Below are positions 40,333 through 48,928 of a DNA stretch of 64,000 bases, piece after piece. Each line of letters starts with the position of its first letter. Positions within the stretch are counted from its first letter, which is position 1. The stretch is from G963663775 sp963663775 (GTDB lineage Bacteria; Bacillota; Clostridia; Oscillospirales; Butyricicoccaceae): positions 744,001-808,000 of the forward strand of contig OY760624.1 of the NCBI GenBank assembly GCA_963663775.1. Direction: 5' to 3'. The notes under the pieces were generated by a model. That model had not been told where the DNA came from and did not search any database. It saw only the letters and a list, made by a program, of their open reading frames with translations. The translations under genes and the position numbers were made by a program.

Positions 40333-42114
40333 CTATTCTGCCGACTCTGGCGAAGCATATTGCAGCAGCAACTGTTCCAAGTCATTGGCACACATGGGTC
40401 TGTAATAATAAAACCCTTGTATTTCGGAGCATTCGTTTTCGCACAAAAAGCGGCTTTGTGTTTCGGTTTCCACGCCCTCCGCAATCACGCCCAAGCCCAT
40501 CCCCCGTGCCAAATTGATGATGGTTTTGGTGATGGCAGTGTCTTTTTCATTGATATGAATGCCCTGAATAAATTGTTTATCAATTTTAATGCGGTCAACA
40601 GGCAATTTTTTGAGATATTTCAGCGACGCATATTCGGTTCCGAAATCATCAATCGAAATCTGCATCCCCATCGCCTTCATACGGTTGAGTGTCTGTAGCA
40701 TATGATAGGTTTCATACATTGCCATGCTCTCCGTGATTTCGACCTCCAAAAATTGGGGGTCAAATTGCAGTTCTTTGAAAATTTTCTGCATTTTTTCAAT
40801 GAGCCTGGAGTCTTGAAACTGGCACACAGAAAAATTCACAGACACAGGAAAATCCGAAAGCCCCGCATCCTGCCACCGTTTGCTCTGCTGACAGGCGGTG
40901 CGAATCACCCACTGCCCAATGGCGTGAATCAATCCACTTTGCTCTGCAAGGGGAATGAATCGCACGGGAGAAATCCAGCCAAGTTCTTTGCTGTTCCAAC
41001 GCAGCAAGGCTTCCATGCCGATAATTTTATGCGTGATGCCATCCACCTGCGGCTGATAATACAGCTCCAGTTCCTGCTGCTTTTGCGCACTGTACAGCAA
41101 GCTGTTGAGCTTTGCCGCCTCCACAATGCTGTCCTTCATCGCAGCATCGCAGAACACCGCTTGATTTTTCCCTCGTTCTTTGGCTGCCGTCATGGCAATC
41201 CCTGCATTTTTGACCAGCGCTTCCGCATCCAAGCCATCGGCGGGATAGACCGCAATCCCAATGCTTGCCGTGATGAAAAAATCCTGATGGTTGATGAGAA
41301 ACGGCTGCTCCAACCCCAGCAAAATTTGCACGGTGCTTTCTTGAATCTGTGCAGCAGACACCGTATTTTCCAGCAAAATTGCGAATTCATCCCCGCCGAT
41401 GCGTGCAATCATATGCTTTTCATCCAAAACATGCTGCAGCCGCCGAGAAACCTTCACCAGAAGACGGTCTCCCATCATGTGCCCCAAGGTATCGTTTGCC
41501 ATCTTGAAGCCATCCAGATTCAAGAACAAAATCGCCGGCATCGTTTGTGCCGATTTTGCCGCAGCAATCGCTTCTCCCAGCCGCAGCATTAGCATCAGGC
41601 GATTGGGCAGGGCAGTCAAGGAATCATGATAGGCAAGATATTCTATCTGCTCTTGTATTTTTGTGCGGCGCACAATTTCTTCTCGCATCAGTGCATTTGC
41701 CTGCAAAATTTGCGTCTGCATTTGCTTTCTCTCGGAATTGTCGATAACGCTCTCTACCAAATAGGTTTTCCCCTGTATGGGCAGAGAAACCGCCGTTTTA
41801 ATGATGGGCAAGACAGAGCCATCGGCACACAGCATAATTTTTTCTGAATTGTCAATTGCATTGTGCAAATCGGAAATCGGACATTTTCCCGCTTCTGTCG
41901 GGCAAAGCAGCCGATGGCACACCTTCCCCTCAATCGCCTCTTTTTGAAATCCGCTCATGCGCTGTATTTTGTCATTAACATACACAATGCGGTGTGTCTG
42001 CTCCTCAATGATGACCACACCAAATCCGAGGGTTTCCAAAATCACGGCTGCAAATGAAGCGATGGCTTCCGCTTCCTGCTCTGCCTGCGCAGACGGATTG
42101 TTTTGCGTGCACAT
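40333..42114 (-). CDS. PAS-GGDEF-EAL c-di-GMP turnover protein
   Basis: A 593-residue soluble protein that makes and/or degrades c-di-GMP. The PAS domain (about 25-130) holds a Cys-rich loop CHRLLCPTEAGKCPISD seen in some redox- or metal-sensing PAS proteins. The GGDEF domain has HDSLTALPNRLML and RIGGDEFAILL; the EAL domain has GMEALLRW, EITES, DDFGTEYASL, KIDKQFI and AEGVET, so both sites look intact. The ATG at 42114 was chosen because AAGGGAG is 9 nt upstream; a TTG two codons earlier is too close to it. Which activity dominates cannot be told. Confidence 0.94.
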   Translation of the reverse strand: MCTQNNPSAQAEQEAEAIASFAAVILETLGFGVVIIEEQTHRIVYVNDKIQRMSGFQKEAIEGKVCHRLLCPTEAGKCPISDLHNAIDNSEKIMLCADGSVLPIIKTAVSLPIQGKTYLVESVIDNSERKQMQTQILQANALMREEIVRRTKIQEQIEYLAYHDSLTALPNRLMLMLRLGEAIAAAKSAQTMPAILFLNLDGFKMANDTLGHMMGDRLLVKVSRRLQHVLDEKHMIARIGGDEFAILLENTVSAAQIQESTVQILLGLEQPFLINHQDFFITASIGIAVYPADGLDAEALVKNAGIAMTAAKERGKNQAVFCDAAMKDSIVEAAKLNSLLYSAQKQQELELYYQPQVDGITHKIIGMEALLRWNSKELGWISPVRFIPLAEQSGLIHAIGQWVIRTACQQSKRWQDAGLSDFPVSVNFSVCQFQDSRLIEKMQKIFKELQFDPQFLEVEITESMAMYETYHMLQTLNRMKAMGMQISIDDFGTEYASLKYLKKLPVDRIKIDKQFIQGIHINEKDTAITKTIINLARGMGLGVIAEGVETETQSRFLCENECSEIQGFYYYRPMCANDLEQLLLQYASPESAE

Positions 42115-42391
42115 GGACAACTGCTCCCTTCCCCTTTGTTTCCTACAAAACTACAGCTTACAAGGTTTTTTTGTATACATTTTCAATCCCATTTCTCGCT
42201 TTCCTGCCAAGCAAATGGAAAGATTCTCTTCGGCTGTACCATTTTTCTAGTACTTTTCTTCTATTATCTTTGTTTCGGTGCGGTTTGTCAACCTGCAAAT
42301 TGATTTTCTTTGCCGTCTGCCTTGTTTGCATAATTTTGCACGCTATGCAAAATCCACGCGCCCCGTTCCCTTGCAAACGCCGCTAAATGTT
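42115..42391. other. divergent intergenic region before the folate operon
   Basis: Pyrimidine-rich and AT-rich stretch. Apart from the promoter at its right end I see no RNA gene or strong hairpin. A tetrahydrofolate riboswitch would fit here, but its conserved sequence is not present. Confidence 0.5.
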
Positions 42392-42420
42392 TTGCGTTCC
42401 GCTATAAAGTGTGGTAAAAT
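42392..42420 (+). promoter_or_regulatory. promoter of the folate operon
   Basis: -35 TTGCGT (42392-42397), 17-bp spacer, extended -10 TGG-TAAAAT (42415-42420). The leader is only about 60 nt. Confidence 0.7.
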
Positions 42421-42488
42421 GCGATATAGTTCCTTTGTCTTGCGCCAATTGCACGCAGGCGCAGGCAAACATATAGGAGATGCGTTCT

Positions 42489-43049
42489 ATGAAAATTTTG
42501 GTTCTCAATGGCTCCCCGCGCAAAAACGGCGATACCGCCGCATTATTGGAGGCATTTCTCACAAATCTAGGGGGAGAAGTTTATCAAATCCATGCCTATG
42601 ACGGACAGATTCATCCCTGCACCGATTGCCGATGGTGTGTGACGCATGCCGCCTGTGCCTTGCAGGATGCCATGCAGGAGGTATACACCCGCATCGACGA
42701 GGCGGATGTCATAGTGATGGCGTCCCCGATTTATTTTTCCGAGCTTACCGGTCCCTTGCTGTCCGTTGCAAGCCGTCTACAATATCTCTGGGTGTCCAAA
42801 TATCTGCGCAAAACGCCTGTATTGTCCGAAAAAACACGCTATGGCGTGATTTTGTTGGCTGGCGGAGGAGATGGTGCCGCCGACAAAGCCATCAGCACCG
42901 CAACCTGCCTGCTGCACCAAATGGGCGCCGAGGTCTATGGCATGGTGTGCAGCCACAACACCAACCACGTTCCCGTTGCAGAAGATGCCGCTGCGCTGGC
43001 GCAGGTGCGCACCCTCCAGCAAGCCATCCTCGCAGAATTCGCAAAATGA
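42489..43049 (+). CDS. NADPH-dependent FMN reductase/flavodoxin-like protein
   Basis: A 186-residue flavodoxin-fold oxidoreductase: MKILVLNGSPRKNGDTAALLEAF binds the FMN phosphate (the stretch is longer here than the core NGSPRKNGDT), HPCTDCRWC is the Cys loop typical of iron-sulfur-flavoprotein relatives, and ASPIYFSELTGP is conserved. It is the first gene of the folate unit, 20 nt before folC. It may merely be a passenger, or may supply reducing equivalents for a reduced pterin or folate step; the sequence does not decide. Confidence 0.85.
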   Translation: MKILVLNGSPRKNGDTAALLEAFLTNLGGEVYQIHAYDGQIHPCTDCRWCVTHAACALQDAMQEVYTRIDEADVIVMASPIYFSELTGPLLSVASRLQYLWVSKYLRKTPVLSEKTRYGVILLAGGGDGAADKAISTATCLLHQMGAEVYGMVCSHNTNHVPVAEDAAALAQVRTLQQAILAEFAK

Positions 43050-43069
43050 ACGCACAAGGAGAATCCACC

Positions 43070-44377
43070 ATGCAATATCAAGAAGCGATGGACTACATTG
43101 CATCCCTGCAGCAATTCGGCAGCGTGCTCGGCTTGGAGCGCATTTCTCATTTATTAGAGGTCTTAGGCAATCCGCAGCAGCATCTGCGGGTGATTCACAT
43201 TGCCGGCACCAACGGAAAAGGCTCTGTCGGCACATTTATCTCGTCTATGCTGCAGGCAGCAGGCTATCAAGTCGGGCGATACATTTCCCCTGCGGTATAT
43301 GAATACCGAGAGCGCATCCAAATCAACGGTCACTACATCCCCGAAGAAGCGTTGTGCCAGCACTTGGAGCGCATCCGCACCGCCTGCAATCAAATGGTGC
43401 AGGCTGGCGAGGAGCACCCCACGGTGTTTGAAATCGAAACGGCACTGTGCTTTTTGTATTTTGCAGCCGCACAGTGTGATTTTGTGGTGCTGGAGGTCGG
43501 ACTGGGCGGTCGATTCGATTCCACCAACGTGATTGCAAAGCCGCTTCTTTCGGTCATCACCTCCATCAGCTTGGACCATACCGCCATCCTTGGCGACACG
43601 CTTGCCAAAATCGCCTACGAAAAAGCCGGTATCCTCAAAGAAGGCTGCCCCGTTGTGCTATATCCGCAGGAGCCGTCCGCCATGCAGGTACTTCTGGAAA
43701 CCGCCGCAGGACTGCATGCCCCTGTCCACATGGCGGATTTTGCACAGCTTTTTCCGCTATCGGACAATTTACACGGACAGCGATTTCAGTACAAAACACT
43801 GCAAGCATTGGAAATCACCCTTTTGGGGTCACATCAGCTGCGCAATGCCGCCACGGCAATCGAAGCCATGTGGGTGCTTCCGCAGCTAGGACATCCCGTT
43901 TCCGAGTCGGCAATGCGGCAGGGGCTTTTCGCTGCCAAATGGCCCGGACGCTTGGAAGTCCTTACGCAGTCCCCTTTGGTGATGGTCGATGGTGCGCACA
44001 ATCCCGATGCCGCACAGCAGCTCGCCGATGCAATATACCGCTATTTTCACAAAAATCAAGTCGTTTTGGTCATGGGTATCTTTGCCGACAAAGAATATAC
44101 GCAAATTTTAGAGATACTGTCCCCTGTAGCGGATACCTTAATTGCACTCACGCCCCAGCAGACACGTGCCTTGCCCTCTGAAACACTTTCCACACTGGCA
44201 CGCACGCAGTTTGCACAGGTCATCGATGGAAAAACAGCATGCGGTGCACTGCAAACCGCTTTGGAACTGGTTCCGTCGAATGGCGTTGTGCTGGCATTCG
44301 GTTCCCTATCCACTGTCGGCGAAATCACGGCACTTGTCAAAGCCAACCCACAGATATATAAGGATGGATTATCATGA
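43070..44377 (+). CDS. folC: dihydrofolate/folylpolyglutamate synthase
   Basis: Adds glutamate to dihydropteroate and polyglutamates to folates using ATP. It has the P-loop HIAGTNGKGSVGTFIS, SPAVYEYRERIQING, the second nucleotide-binding motif LEVGLGGRFDSTN and HNPDAAQQLADA. The ATG at 43070 follows AAGGAGAA; longer frames overlap the upstream gene. The 435 residues are full length. Its stop overlaps the folE start in ATGA. Confidence 0.96.
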   Translation: MQYQEAMDYIASLQQFGSVLGLERISHLLEVLGNPQQHLRVIHIAGTNGKGSVGTFISSMLQAAGYQVGRYISPAVYEYRERIQINGHYIPEEALCQHLERIRTACNQMVQAGEEHPTVFEIETALCFLYFAAAQCDFVVLEVGLGGRFDSTNVIAKPLLSVITSISLDHTAILGDTLAKIAYEKAGILKEGCPVVLYPQEPSAMQVLLETAAGLHAPVHMADFAQLFPLSDNLHGQRFQYKTLQALEITLLGSHQLRNAATAIEAMWVLPQLGHPVSESAMRQGLFAAKWPGRLEVLTQSPLVMVDGAHNPDAAQQLADAIYRYFHKNQVVLVMGIFADKEYTQILEILSPVADTLIALTPQQTRALPSETLSTLARTQFAQVIDGKTACGALQTALELVPSNGVVLAFGSLSTVGEITALVKANPQIYKDGLS

Positions 44378-44940
44378 TAGATGAAGAAAAAATCAAACAA
44401 GCCATTCAGTTGCTGCTAGAGGGAATTGGGGAAGACTGCAGCCGTGAGGGGTTGCGGGATACACCCCAACGCATCGCCCGTATGTGCAAGGAGCTCTACG
44501 GCGGAATGCAGGACGATGCCGCCATCCACCTGTCCAAAACATTTTCTGCAATGGATAACCAGATGGTGCTGGAAAAAGACATCTCATTTTACTCCATGTG
44601 CGAGCATCATCTCCTGCCATTTTTCGGTTCGGTGCACATTGCCTATTTGCCCGATGAGAAGGTGGTTGGTCTGAGCAAACTCGCCCGCACCGTGGAGGTC
44701 TTCGCACGACGTGCCCAAATCCAAGAGCAAATGACCGCACAAATCGCCGAGGCAATCATGACGCATTTGCAGCCCAAGGGGGTCATGGTCTTAGTAGAAG
44801 CCGAACACTTGTGTATGTCAATGCGTGGTGTTAAAAAGCCGGGCAGTAGAACCGTTACGTACAAGTGCTGCGGGGCTTTTTTACAGCAGCCGGAGCTGGT
44901 GCAGCAAGTGTTCCTATGCACACGGGGACATCAGGCATGA
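44374..44940 (+). CDS. folE: GTP cyclohydrolase I
   Basis: First enzyme of folate synthesis, converting GTP to 7,8-dihydroneopterin triphosphate. Characteristic stretches are GLRDTPQRIARMCKELY, the zinc-site SMCEHHLLPFFG and GLSKLARTVEVFARR; the second zinc Cys is in EAEHLCMSMRG. Length 188 residues. Its start overlaps the folC stop and its stop overlaps the HD gene start, both in ATGA, so the three are coupled. Confidence 0.98.
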   Translation: MIDEEKIKQAIQLLLEGIGEDCSREGLRDTPQRIARMCKELYGGMQDDAAIHLSKTFSAMDNQMVLEKDISFYSMCEHHLLPFFGSVHIAYLPDEKVVGLSKLARTVEVFARRAQIQEQMTAQIAEAIMTHLQPKGVMVLVEAEHLCMSMRGVKKPGSRTVTYKCCGAFLQQPELVQQVFLCTRGHQA

Positions 44941-45416
44941 ACCGATACGAGCGCATCCTCACGCATCCGATTTTTATACACGCCATGCAGCGCATTGATG
45001 CTCTGGAAGCCACTCGCCTGCACTGCAAGCATGGTATTGCACATCTGCTGGATGTTTGCCGCATCGCCTATCTAATGGCATTGGAAGAACAGCTGCCCTA
45101 TTCCAAAGACCTCATTTACACCACGGGACTGCTGCACGATGTCGGAAAATTTCAGCAATATGAAGACGGCACGCCGCACCACAAGGCGAGTGCAGCGCTG
45201 GCGGCTGACGTTTTGCAGGACATTGGCTATCCTGCCGCCGAGCAAACCCTGATTTTGTCCGCCATTTTGCACCATCGCAAAGCCTCTGCGGCAGAAAATG
45301 CTTTCGATGCCCTGCTCTATCGTGCGGACAAAGCATCCCGCATTTGTTTTCTCTGTGCGGCGCAGACCTCCTGCAATTGGGATGCGGACAAGAAAACCAA
45401 AACCTTACGATTTTAA
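44937..45416 (+). CDS. HD-domain phosphohydrolase of the folate operon
   Basis: A 159-residue HD-superfamily protein: H in KHGIAHLLDV, the HD pair in GLLHDVGKFQQY and further His in PHHKAS and ILHHRK, which together form a two-metal phosphohydrolase site. A Cys cluster (SRICFLCAAQTSC) lies near the end. It sits between folE and folP, overlapping folE by 4 nt. The step from dihydroneopterin triphosphate to dihydroneopterin needs removal of phosphates, and no Nudix-type FolQ is in this operon, so this protein is a good candidate. That role is inferred from place and family, not proven. Confidence 0.85.
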   Translation: MNRYERILTHPIFIHAMQRIDALEATRLHCKHGIAHLLDVCRIAYLMALEEQLPYSKDLIYTTGLLHDVGKFQQYEDGTPHHKASAALAADVLQDIGYPAAEQTLILSAILHHRKASAAENAFDALLYRADKASRICFLCAAQTSCNWDADKKTKTLRF

Positions 45417-45433
45417 AAGAGGGAGAACACTTT

Positions 45434-46258
45434 ATGAATCCTTCAAACAGCTTACAAATCGGCTCCCGCTCGTTTCCCTTGGCAAACCAAGCCTATCTGA
45501 TGGGCATTGTCAATGTGACACCCGATTCCTTTTCCGACGGCGGAAAATACACCGACTTAACGCATATTTTATCGTGCGCCGAAACCATGATACAAGAAGG
45601 TGCCGCTATTTTAGACATCGGCGGAGAGTCCACACGTCCCGGCTATGCGATGATTTCCACAGAAGAAGAAATTGCACGGGTCGTGCCGGTCATTGCCGCA
45701 CTCAAGCAGCAATTTGACATTCCCATTTCCATCGACACCTACAAACCCGCCGTGGCAGACGCTGCCATTGCCGCAGGTGCGGATTTGGTGAACGATATTT
45801 GGGGTCTGCAATATGATGCACAGATGGCACAGGTGATTGCCAAACATCAAGTTGCCTGCTGTCTGATGCACAACCGCACAACACCTATATACACTGATTT
45901 TTTGCAGGACTGCTTGACAGATTTGCAAAAAAGTTTGCATTTGGCGCAGGATGCTGGCATTGCACCAAATCACATTCTGGTAGACCCCGGTGTGGGGTTT
46001 GCCAAATCCTACGAACAGAATTTGACTGTGCTGCGGCATCTGGATGCCTTTGGGTCACTCGGCTATCCGGTTTTGCTCGGTGCGTCCCGCAAATCGGTCA
46101 TTGGTTTGACGCTGGATTTGCCCGTGAACGAACGGCTGGAGGGGACGATTGCCACAACAGTTGCGGCGGTGCTGCAAGGCTGTTCCTTCATTCGGGTCCA
46201 TGATATACGGGCCAACAAACGTGCACTGGAAATGGCGGTGAAACTGAAATATGGATAA
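45434..46258 (+). CDS. folP: dihydropteroate synthase
   Basis: Condenses hydroxymethyl-dihydropterin pyrophosphate with p-aminobenzoate; target of sulfonamides. Conserved motifs are MGIVNVTPDSFSDGG, DIGGESTRPG, ISIDTYKP, VNDIWGL and LVDPGVGFAKSYEQN, then GASRKSVIG. The ATG at 45434 follows GGGAG. 274 residues. The stop overlaps the folBK start by 8 nt. Confidence 0.97.
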   Translation: MNPSNSLQIGSRSFPLANQAYLMGIVNVTPDSFSDGGKYTDLTHILSCAETMIQEGAAILDIGGESTRPGYAMISTEEEIARVVPVIAALKQQFDIPISIDTYKPAVADAAIAAGADLVNDIWGLQYDAQMAQVIAKHQVACCLMHNRTTPIYTDFLQDCLTDLQKSLHLAQDAGIAPNHILVDPGVGFAKSYEQNLTVLRHLDAFGSLGYPVLLGASRKSVIGLTLDLPVNERLEGTIATTVAAVLQGCSFIRVHDIRANKRALEMAVKLKYG

Positions 46259-47081
46259 AATTGTAATCGAAAATCTGGAGATTTTTGCTCACCACGGCGT
46301 ATTTGCAGAAGAAACACAAAACGGACAGCTTTTTTTGGTCTCCGCAGACTTATTTTTAGACGCATCGCATGCCATTGCGCAGGATAATGTTGAACTATCT
46401 GTAAATTATGCATCCGTCTGCTACTTCATCCAAAAATGTATGCAGGAAAACACCTTTCAGCTGATTGAAACCGCTGCACACTTTGTCGCACGGCAGATTT
46501 TATACACCTATCCGCTGCTGCAAAAAGCCATCGTGCGGATTGATAAACCCTCTGCACCAATTGGTCTGCCCTTTCAAACCGTATATGCGCAAGTGGAGCT
46601 GTCTTGGCACACCGTGGCACTTGGCATTGGCAGCAACATCGGCAATCGTGCGCAGTATATCCAGCAGGCACTGGAACAGCTTGCACAATCACCCGATGTG
46701 CAGCTGCTCAAAACCTCTGACCTGCGCATGACCAAGCCCTATGGCTATACCCAGCAAGCGGATTTTCTCAACGGGTGTCTGCTGCTGAAAACGCTCTACA
46801 CGCCCCACGCTCTGCTGGAATTTCTGCATGCCATTGAAGCCTCGCTCGGGGTGGACCGCCGCATCAAAATCCACTGGGGTCCACGCACGATTGATTTGGA
46901 TATTTTGCTGTATGATGATTGGGTGATGCACACCGAACCCTTGTCTATTCCGCATACAGACCTGCAAAATCGTGCATTTGTGCTGCAGCCATTGGCGCAA
47001 ATCGGCGGCTATCTCTGGCATCCTGTGCTGCAAAAAACCATAGAACAGCTGTGGCAGGAACACCAAGCTACGCAGGCTTAG
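46251..47081 (+). CDS. folBK: bifunctional dihydroneopterin aldolase / HPPK (FolB-FolK fusion)
   Basis: Residues 1-118 are dihydroneopterin aldolase (IVIENLEIFAHHGVFAEE, active-site Lys in IDKPSAP); residues 118-276 are 6-hydroxymethyl-dihydropterin pyrophosphokinase (ALGIGSNIGNR, FLNGCLLL, and the signature WGPRTIDLDILLYDD with the Mg2+-binding Asp pair). The fusion is common in Clostridia and joins two consecutive pathway steps. It closes the operon and is followed by a strong terminator. Confidence 0.97.
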   Translation: MDKIVIENLEIFAHHGVFAEETQNGQLFLVSADLFLDASHAIAQDNVELSVNYASVCYFIQKCMQENTFQLIETAAHFVARQILYTYPLLQKAIVRIDKPSAPIGLPFQTVYAQVELSWHTVALGIGSNIGNRAQYIQQALEQLAQSPDVQLLKTSDLRMTKPYGYTQQADFLNGCLLLKTLYTPHALLEFLHAIEASLGVDRRIKIHWGPRTIDLDILLYDDWVMHTEPLSIPHTDLQNRAFVLQPLAQIGGYLWHPVLQKTIEQLWQEHQATQA

Positions 47082-47095
47082 CGCACACAACAGGA

Positions 47096-47140
47096 AAACC
47101 GCCCCGGCTTTTGCAAATATCAAAAGCCGGGGCGGTTTCT
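47096..47140 (+). terminator. terminator of the folate operon
   Basis: Perfect 18-bp stem (47096-47113 with 47121-47138; core CCGCCCCGGCTTTTG), GC-rich, followed by a short U stretch. Confidence 0.93.
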
Positions 47141-47221
47141 ATGCTTTCATCTAGGAGAACAAAGATGAAAGTGAAACAGGAATTTGGGGGGCAAAGTTAT
47201 ATATATTACGAAATACAGAAA

Positions 47222-47443
47222 TTATTCAAACATAAGTGCTTTCATTGGACAGAATTTCACACATTTTCCGCACTTGATGCATTTGTCATAATTGACCGTG
47301 GGAGCTGCAAACCCTTTTTGCTCCAACGCATCGACCGGACAAACCTGCACAGACGGACATTTGTGATTCTGCGGACAGCGGCTCTCCTTCACCACGAGTT
47401 TCGCATCTGGGGAGGGCGGCTTGCTTTTTCCAAAAAACAACAT
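47222..47443 (-). CDS. 4Fe-4S ferredoxin-like protein paired with the flavoprotein
   Basis: A 73-residue protein. The second half carries a canonical 4Fe-4S motif CIKCGKCVKFCP; the first half has spaced Cys residues in CPQNHKCPSVQVCP, giving a second, irregular site. It starts 3 nt after the stop of the thioredoxin-reductase-like gene and is clearly co-transcribed with it, which points to a role as electron donor or as a second subunit for that flavoprotein. Confidence 0.88.
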   Translation of the reverse strand: MLFFGKSKPPSPDAKLVVKESRCPQNHKCPSVQVCPVDALEQKGFAAPTVNYDKCIKCGKCVKFCPMKALMFE

Positions 47444-47446
47444 AAA

Positions 47447-48304
47447 CTACCTCTTTCTCAGTGCTTTCACCGCTTCTGTGCCTGCTTTTGCGCCTTCGTA
47501 CACCGCTTTTGCAATTTGCAGCAAGCCGCCTGTGCAGTCCCCTGCCGCATAAAGACCGGGAATCGTGGTTGCCATGTTTTCATCCACCACAATGCGGTTT
47601 CCTTCGGTCTGTGCGCCGATTTTGCGTGCAAGCTCTGCACTGCCTGCCACACCATACGCAATGAAAATGCCGTCTGCATGCAGCGTAGACCCATCTTCAA
47701 ACACAATGGTTTCCACACGGTCTGCACCGGTAATCGACTGCACCTTGTCCGTCAGCACACGCACTTCCTCCGGAAATGCCACCGAAACCGATGCGCCGTT
47801 GGTCACCAATGTAACAGACGCCGCCACGGGTAGCAATGCTGCCGCCTCATGCAGCGCATATTCGCCCGAACCAAACACCACAACATCCTTGCCACGATAA
47901 AAGAATGCATCACATACGGCGCAATAGCTGATGCCGCGTCCTTCAAATTCAGCAACGCCCGGAATTTTCGGTGTTGCGCGCGGAGAGCCTGTCGCAATGA
48001 TGACGGCATCCGCCGCATAGGTCTGTTCGCTGGTATTGACCACCAACGTTTCTTCAAATCCCAAACCCACGACTTCTGCATCCACGAATTCCACACCGAC
48101 TGCCTTAGCGCCTTCTATGCCGGCACGTTCGAGGGCTTCTCCTGTGATAGGCTGTGCAAACCCATAATAATTTTGAATTTTTTCTGCCTTGCCCAACGCA
48201 CCGCTGCCCTTTGTCAGAATGGTGGTGGCAACCCCTGCACGGGCGGTATATAATGCAGCAGAAATGCCCGCTGGTCCGGAACCGATGATAATCACTTTCG
48301 ACAT
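47447..48304 (-). CDS. thioredoxin-reductase-like flavoprotein, probably ferredoxin-dependent
   Basis: A 285-residue FAD protein with the low-Mr thioredoxin-reductase fold: VIIIGSGPAGISAALYTARA, ATGSPRATP, the redox pair CAVC (C128, C131) and GLYAAGDC. In the second nucleotide-binding domain the usual GGGDSA is replaced by GSGEYA and the HRRxxxR motif that grips NADPH is absent (TLVTNGASVSVAF). Loss of these NADPH motifs is the mark of ferredoxin-dependent flavin thioredoxin reductases (FFTR) described in Clostridia, and the adjacent ferredoxin gene supports this. The ATG at 48304 follows AGGAGGTG. An alternative is an alkyl-hydroperoxide-type disulfide reductase. Confidence 0.88.
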   Translation of the reverse strand: MSKVIIIGSGPAGISAALYTARAGVATTILTKGSGALGKAEKIQNYYGFAQPITGEALERAGIEGAKAVGVEFVDAEVVGLGFEETLVVNTSEQTYAADAVIIATGSPRATPKIPGVAEFEGRGISYCAVCDAFFYRGKDVVVFGSGEYALHEAAALLPVAASVTLVTNGASVSVAFPEEVRVLTDKVQSITGADRVETIVFEDGSTLHADGIFIAYGVAGSAELARKIGAQTEGNRIVVDENMATTIPGLYAAGDCTGGLLQIAKAVYEGAKAGTEAVKALRKR

Positions 48305-48451
48305 TTCAGCACCTCCTTTTACTTTTGTTATACTATAACACAACGCTGCCCTCGCTTTCTGTGATTGACTCACAGAAACTGCCAGTTTTTTTGTTCTATA
48401 ATTATGCTATCTCTCTTTATCCATTTCACTTGACAAAAAAGGAGTATCTGC

Positions 48452-48928
48452 ATGACCATCGTTTTCTATACATTGGCATTGGTTGGCCTTGTGCTTTCCT
48501 TTTGGAAAAGCAAAGAGAAAACCAAAATGGCGTTGAAAAAGGCTTGGAAGGCTTTTGAAAATATCCTTCCGCAGCTTTTCGGGATTTTGCTGCTGATTGG
48601 CATGATGCTTGCACTGCTCACGCCTGCGCAAATTTCTCACTTAATTGGCGAAGAATCCGGCTGGTGGGGCGTTGCCATCGCATCGTTCATCGGTGCCATT
48701 ACCCTGATTCCAGGGTTTGTTGCCTTTCCGCTTGCCGCTGCACTGCTGCACAGCGGTGCAGGATATATGCAAATCGCCGCTTTTATTTCCACGCTGATGA
48801 TGGTCGGCATTGTGACCATCCCTGTAGAAATCCAATACTTTGGGAAACGTGTCACCCTGCTGCGAAACGGCTTTGCATTTGCGTTTTCGCTGGTGGTGGC
48901 TGTGGTGATGGGGAAGGTGTTGTCATAA
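48452..48928 (+). CDS. membrane permease, first half of a two-gene unit (YraQ/DUF318-like)
   Basis: A 158-residue membrane protein with about four hydrophobic helices. The stretch AIASFIGAITLIPGFVAFPL and the following HSGAGYMQIAAFISTLM are typical of the YraQ/ArsP-type permease family, whose members export small or metal-linked solutes. It corresponds to one half of the usual single-chain permease; the other half is the next gene, overlapping by one base (TAATG). AAAAGGAG lies before the ATG. Substrate unknown. Confidence 0.82.
   Translation: MTIVFYTLALVGLVLSFWKSKEKTKMALKKAWKAFENILPQLFGILLLIGMMLALLTPAQISHLIGEESGWWGVAIASFIGAITLIPGFVAFPLAAALLHSGAGYMQIAAFISTLMMVGIVTIPVEIQYFGKRVTLLRNGFAFAFSLVVAVVMGKVLS

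Noticed and set aside
42115..42488. Tetrahydrofolate riboswitch before the folate operon
   Set aside because: The leader is only about 60 nt and lacks the conserved THF motif sequence.
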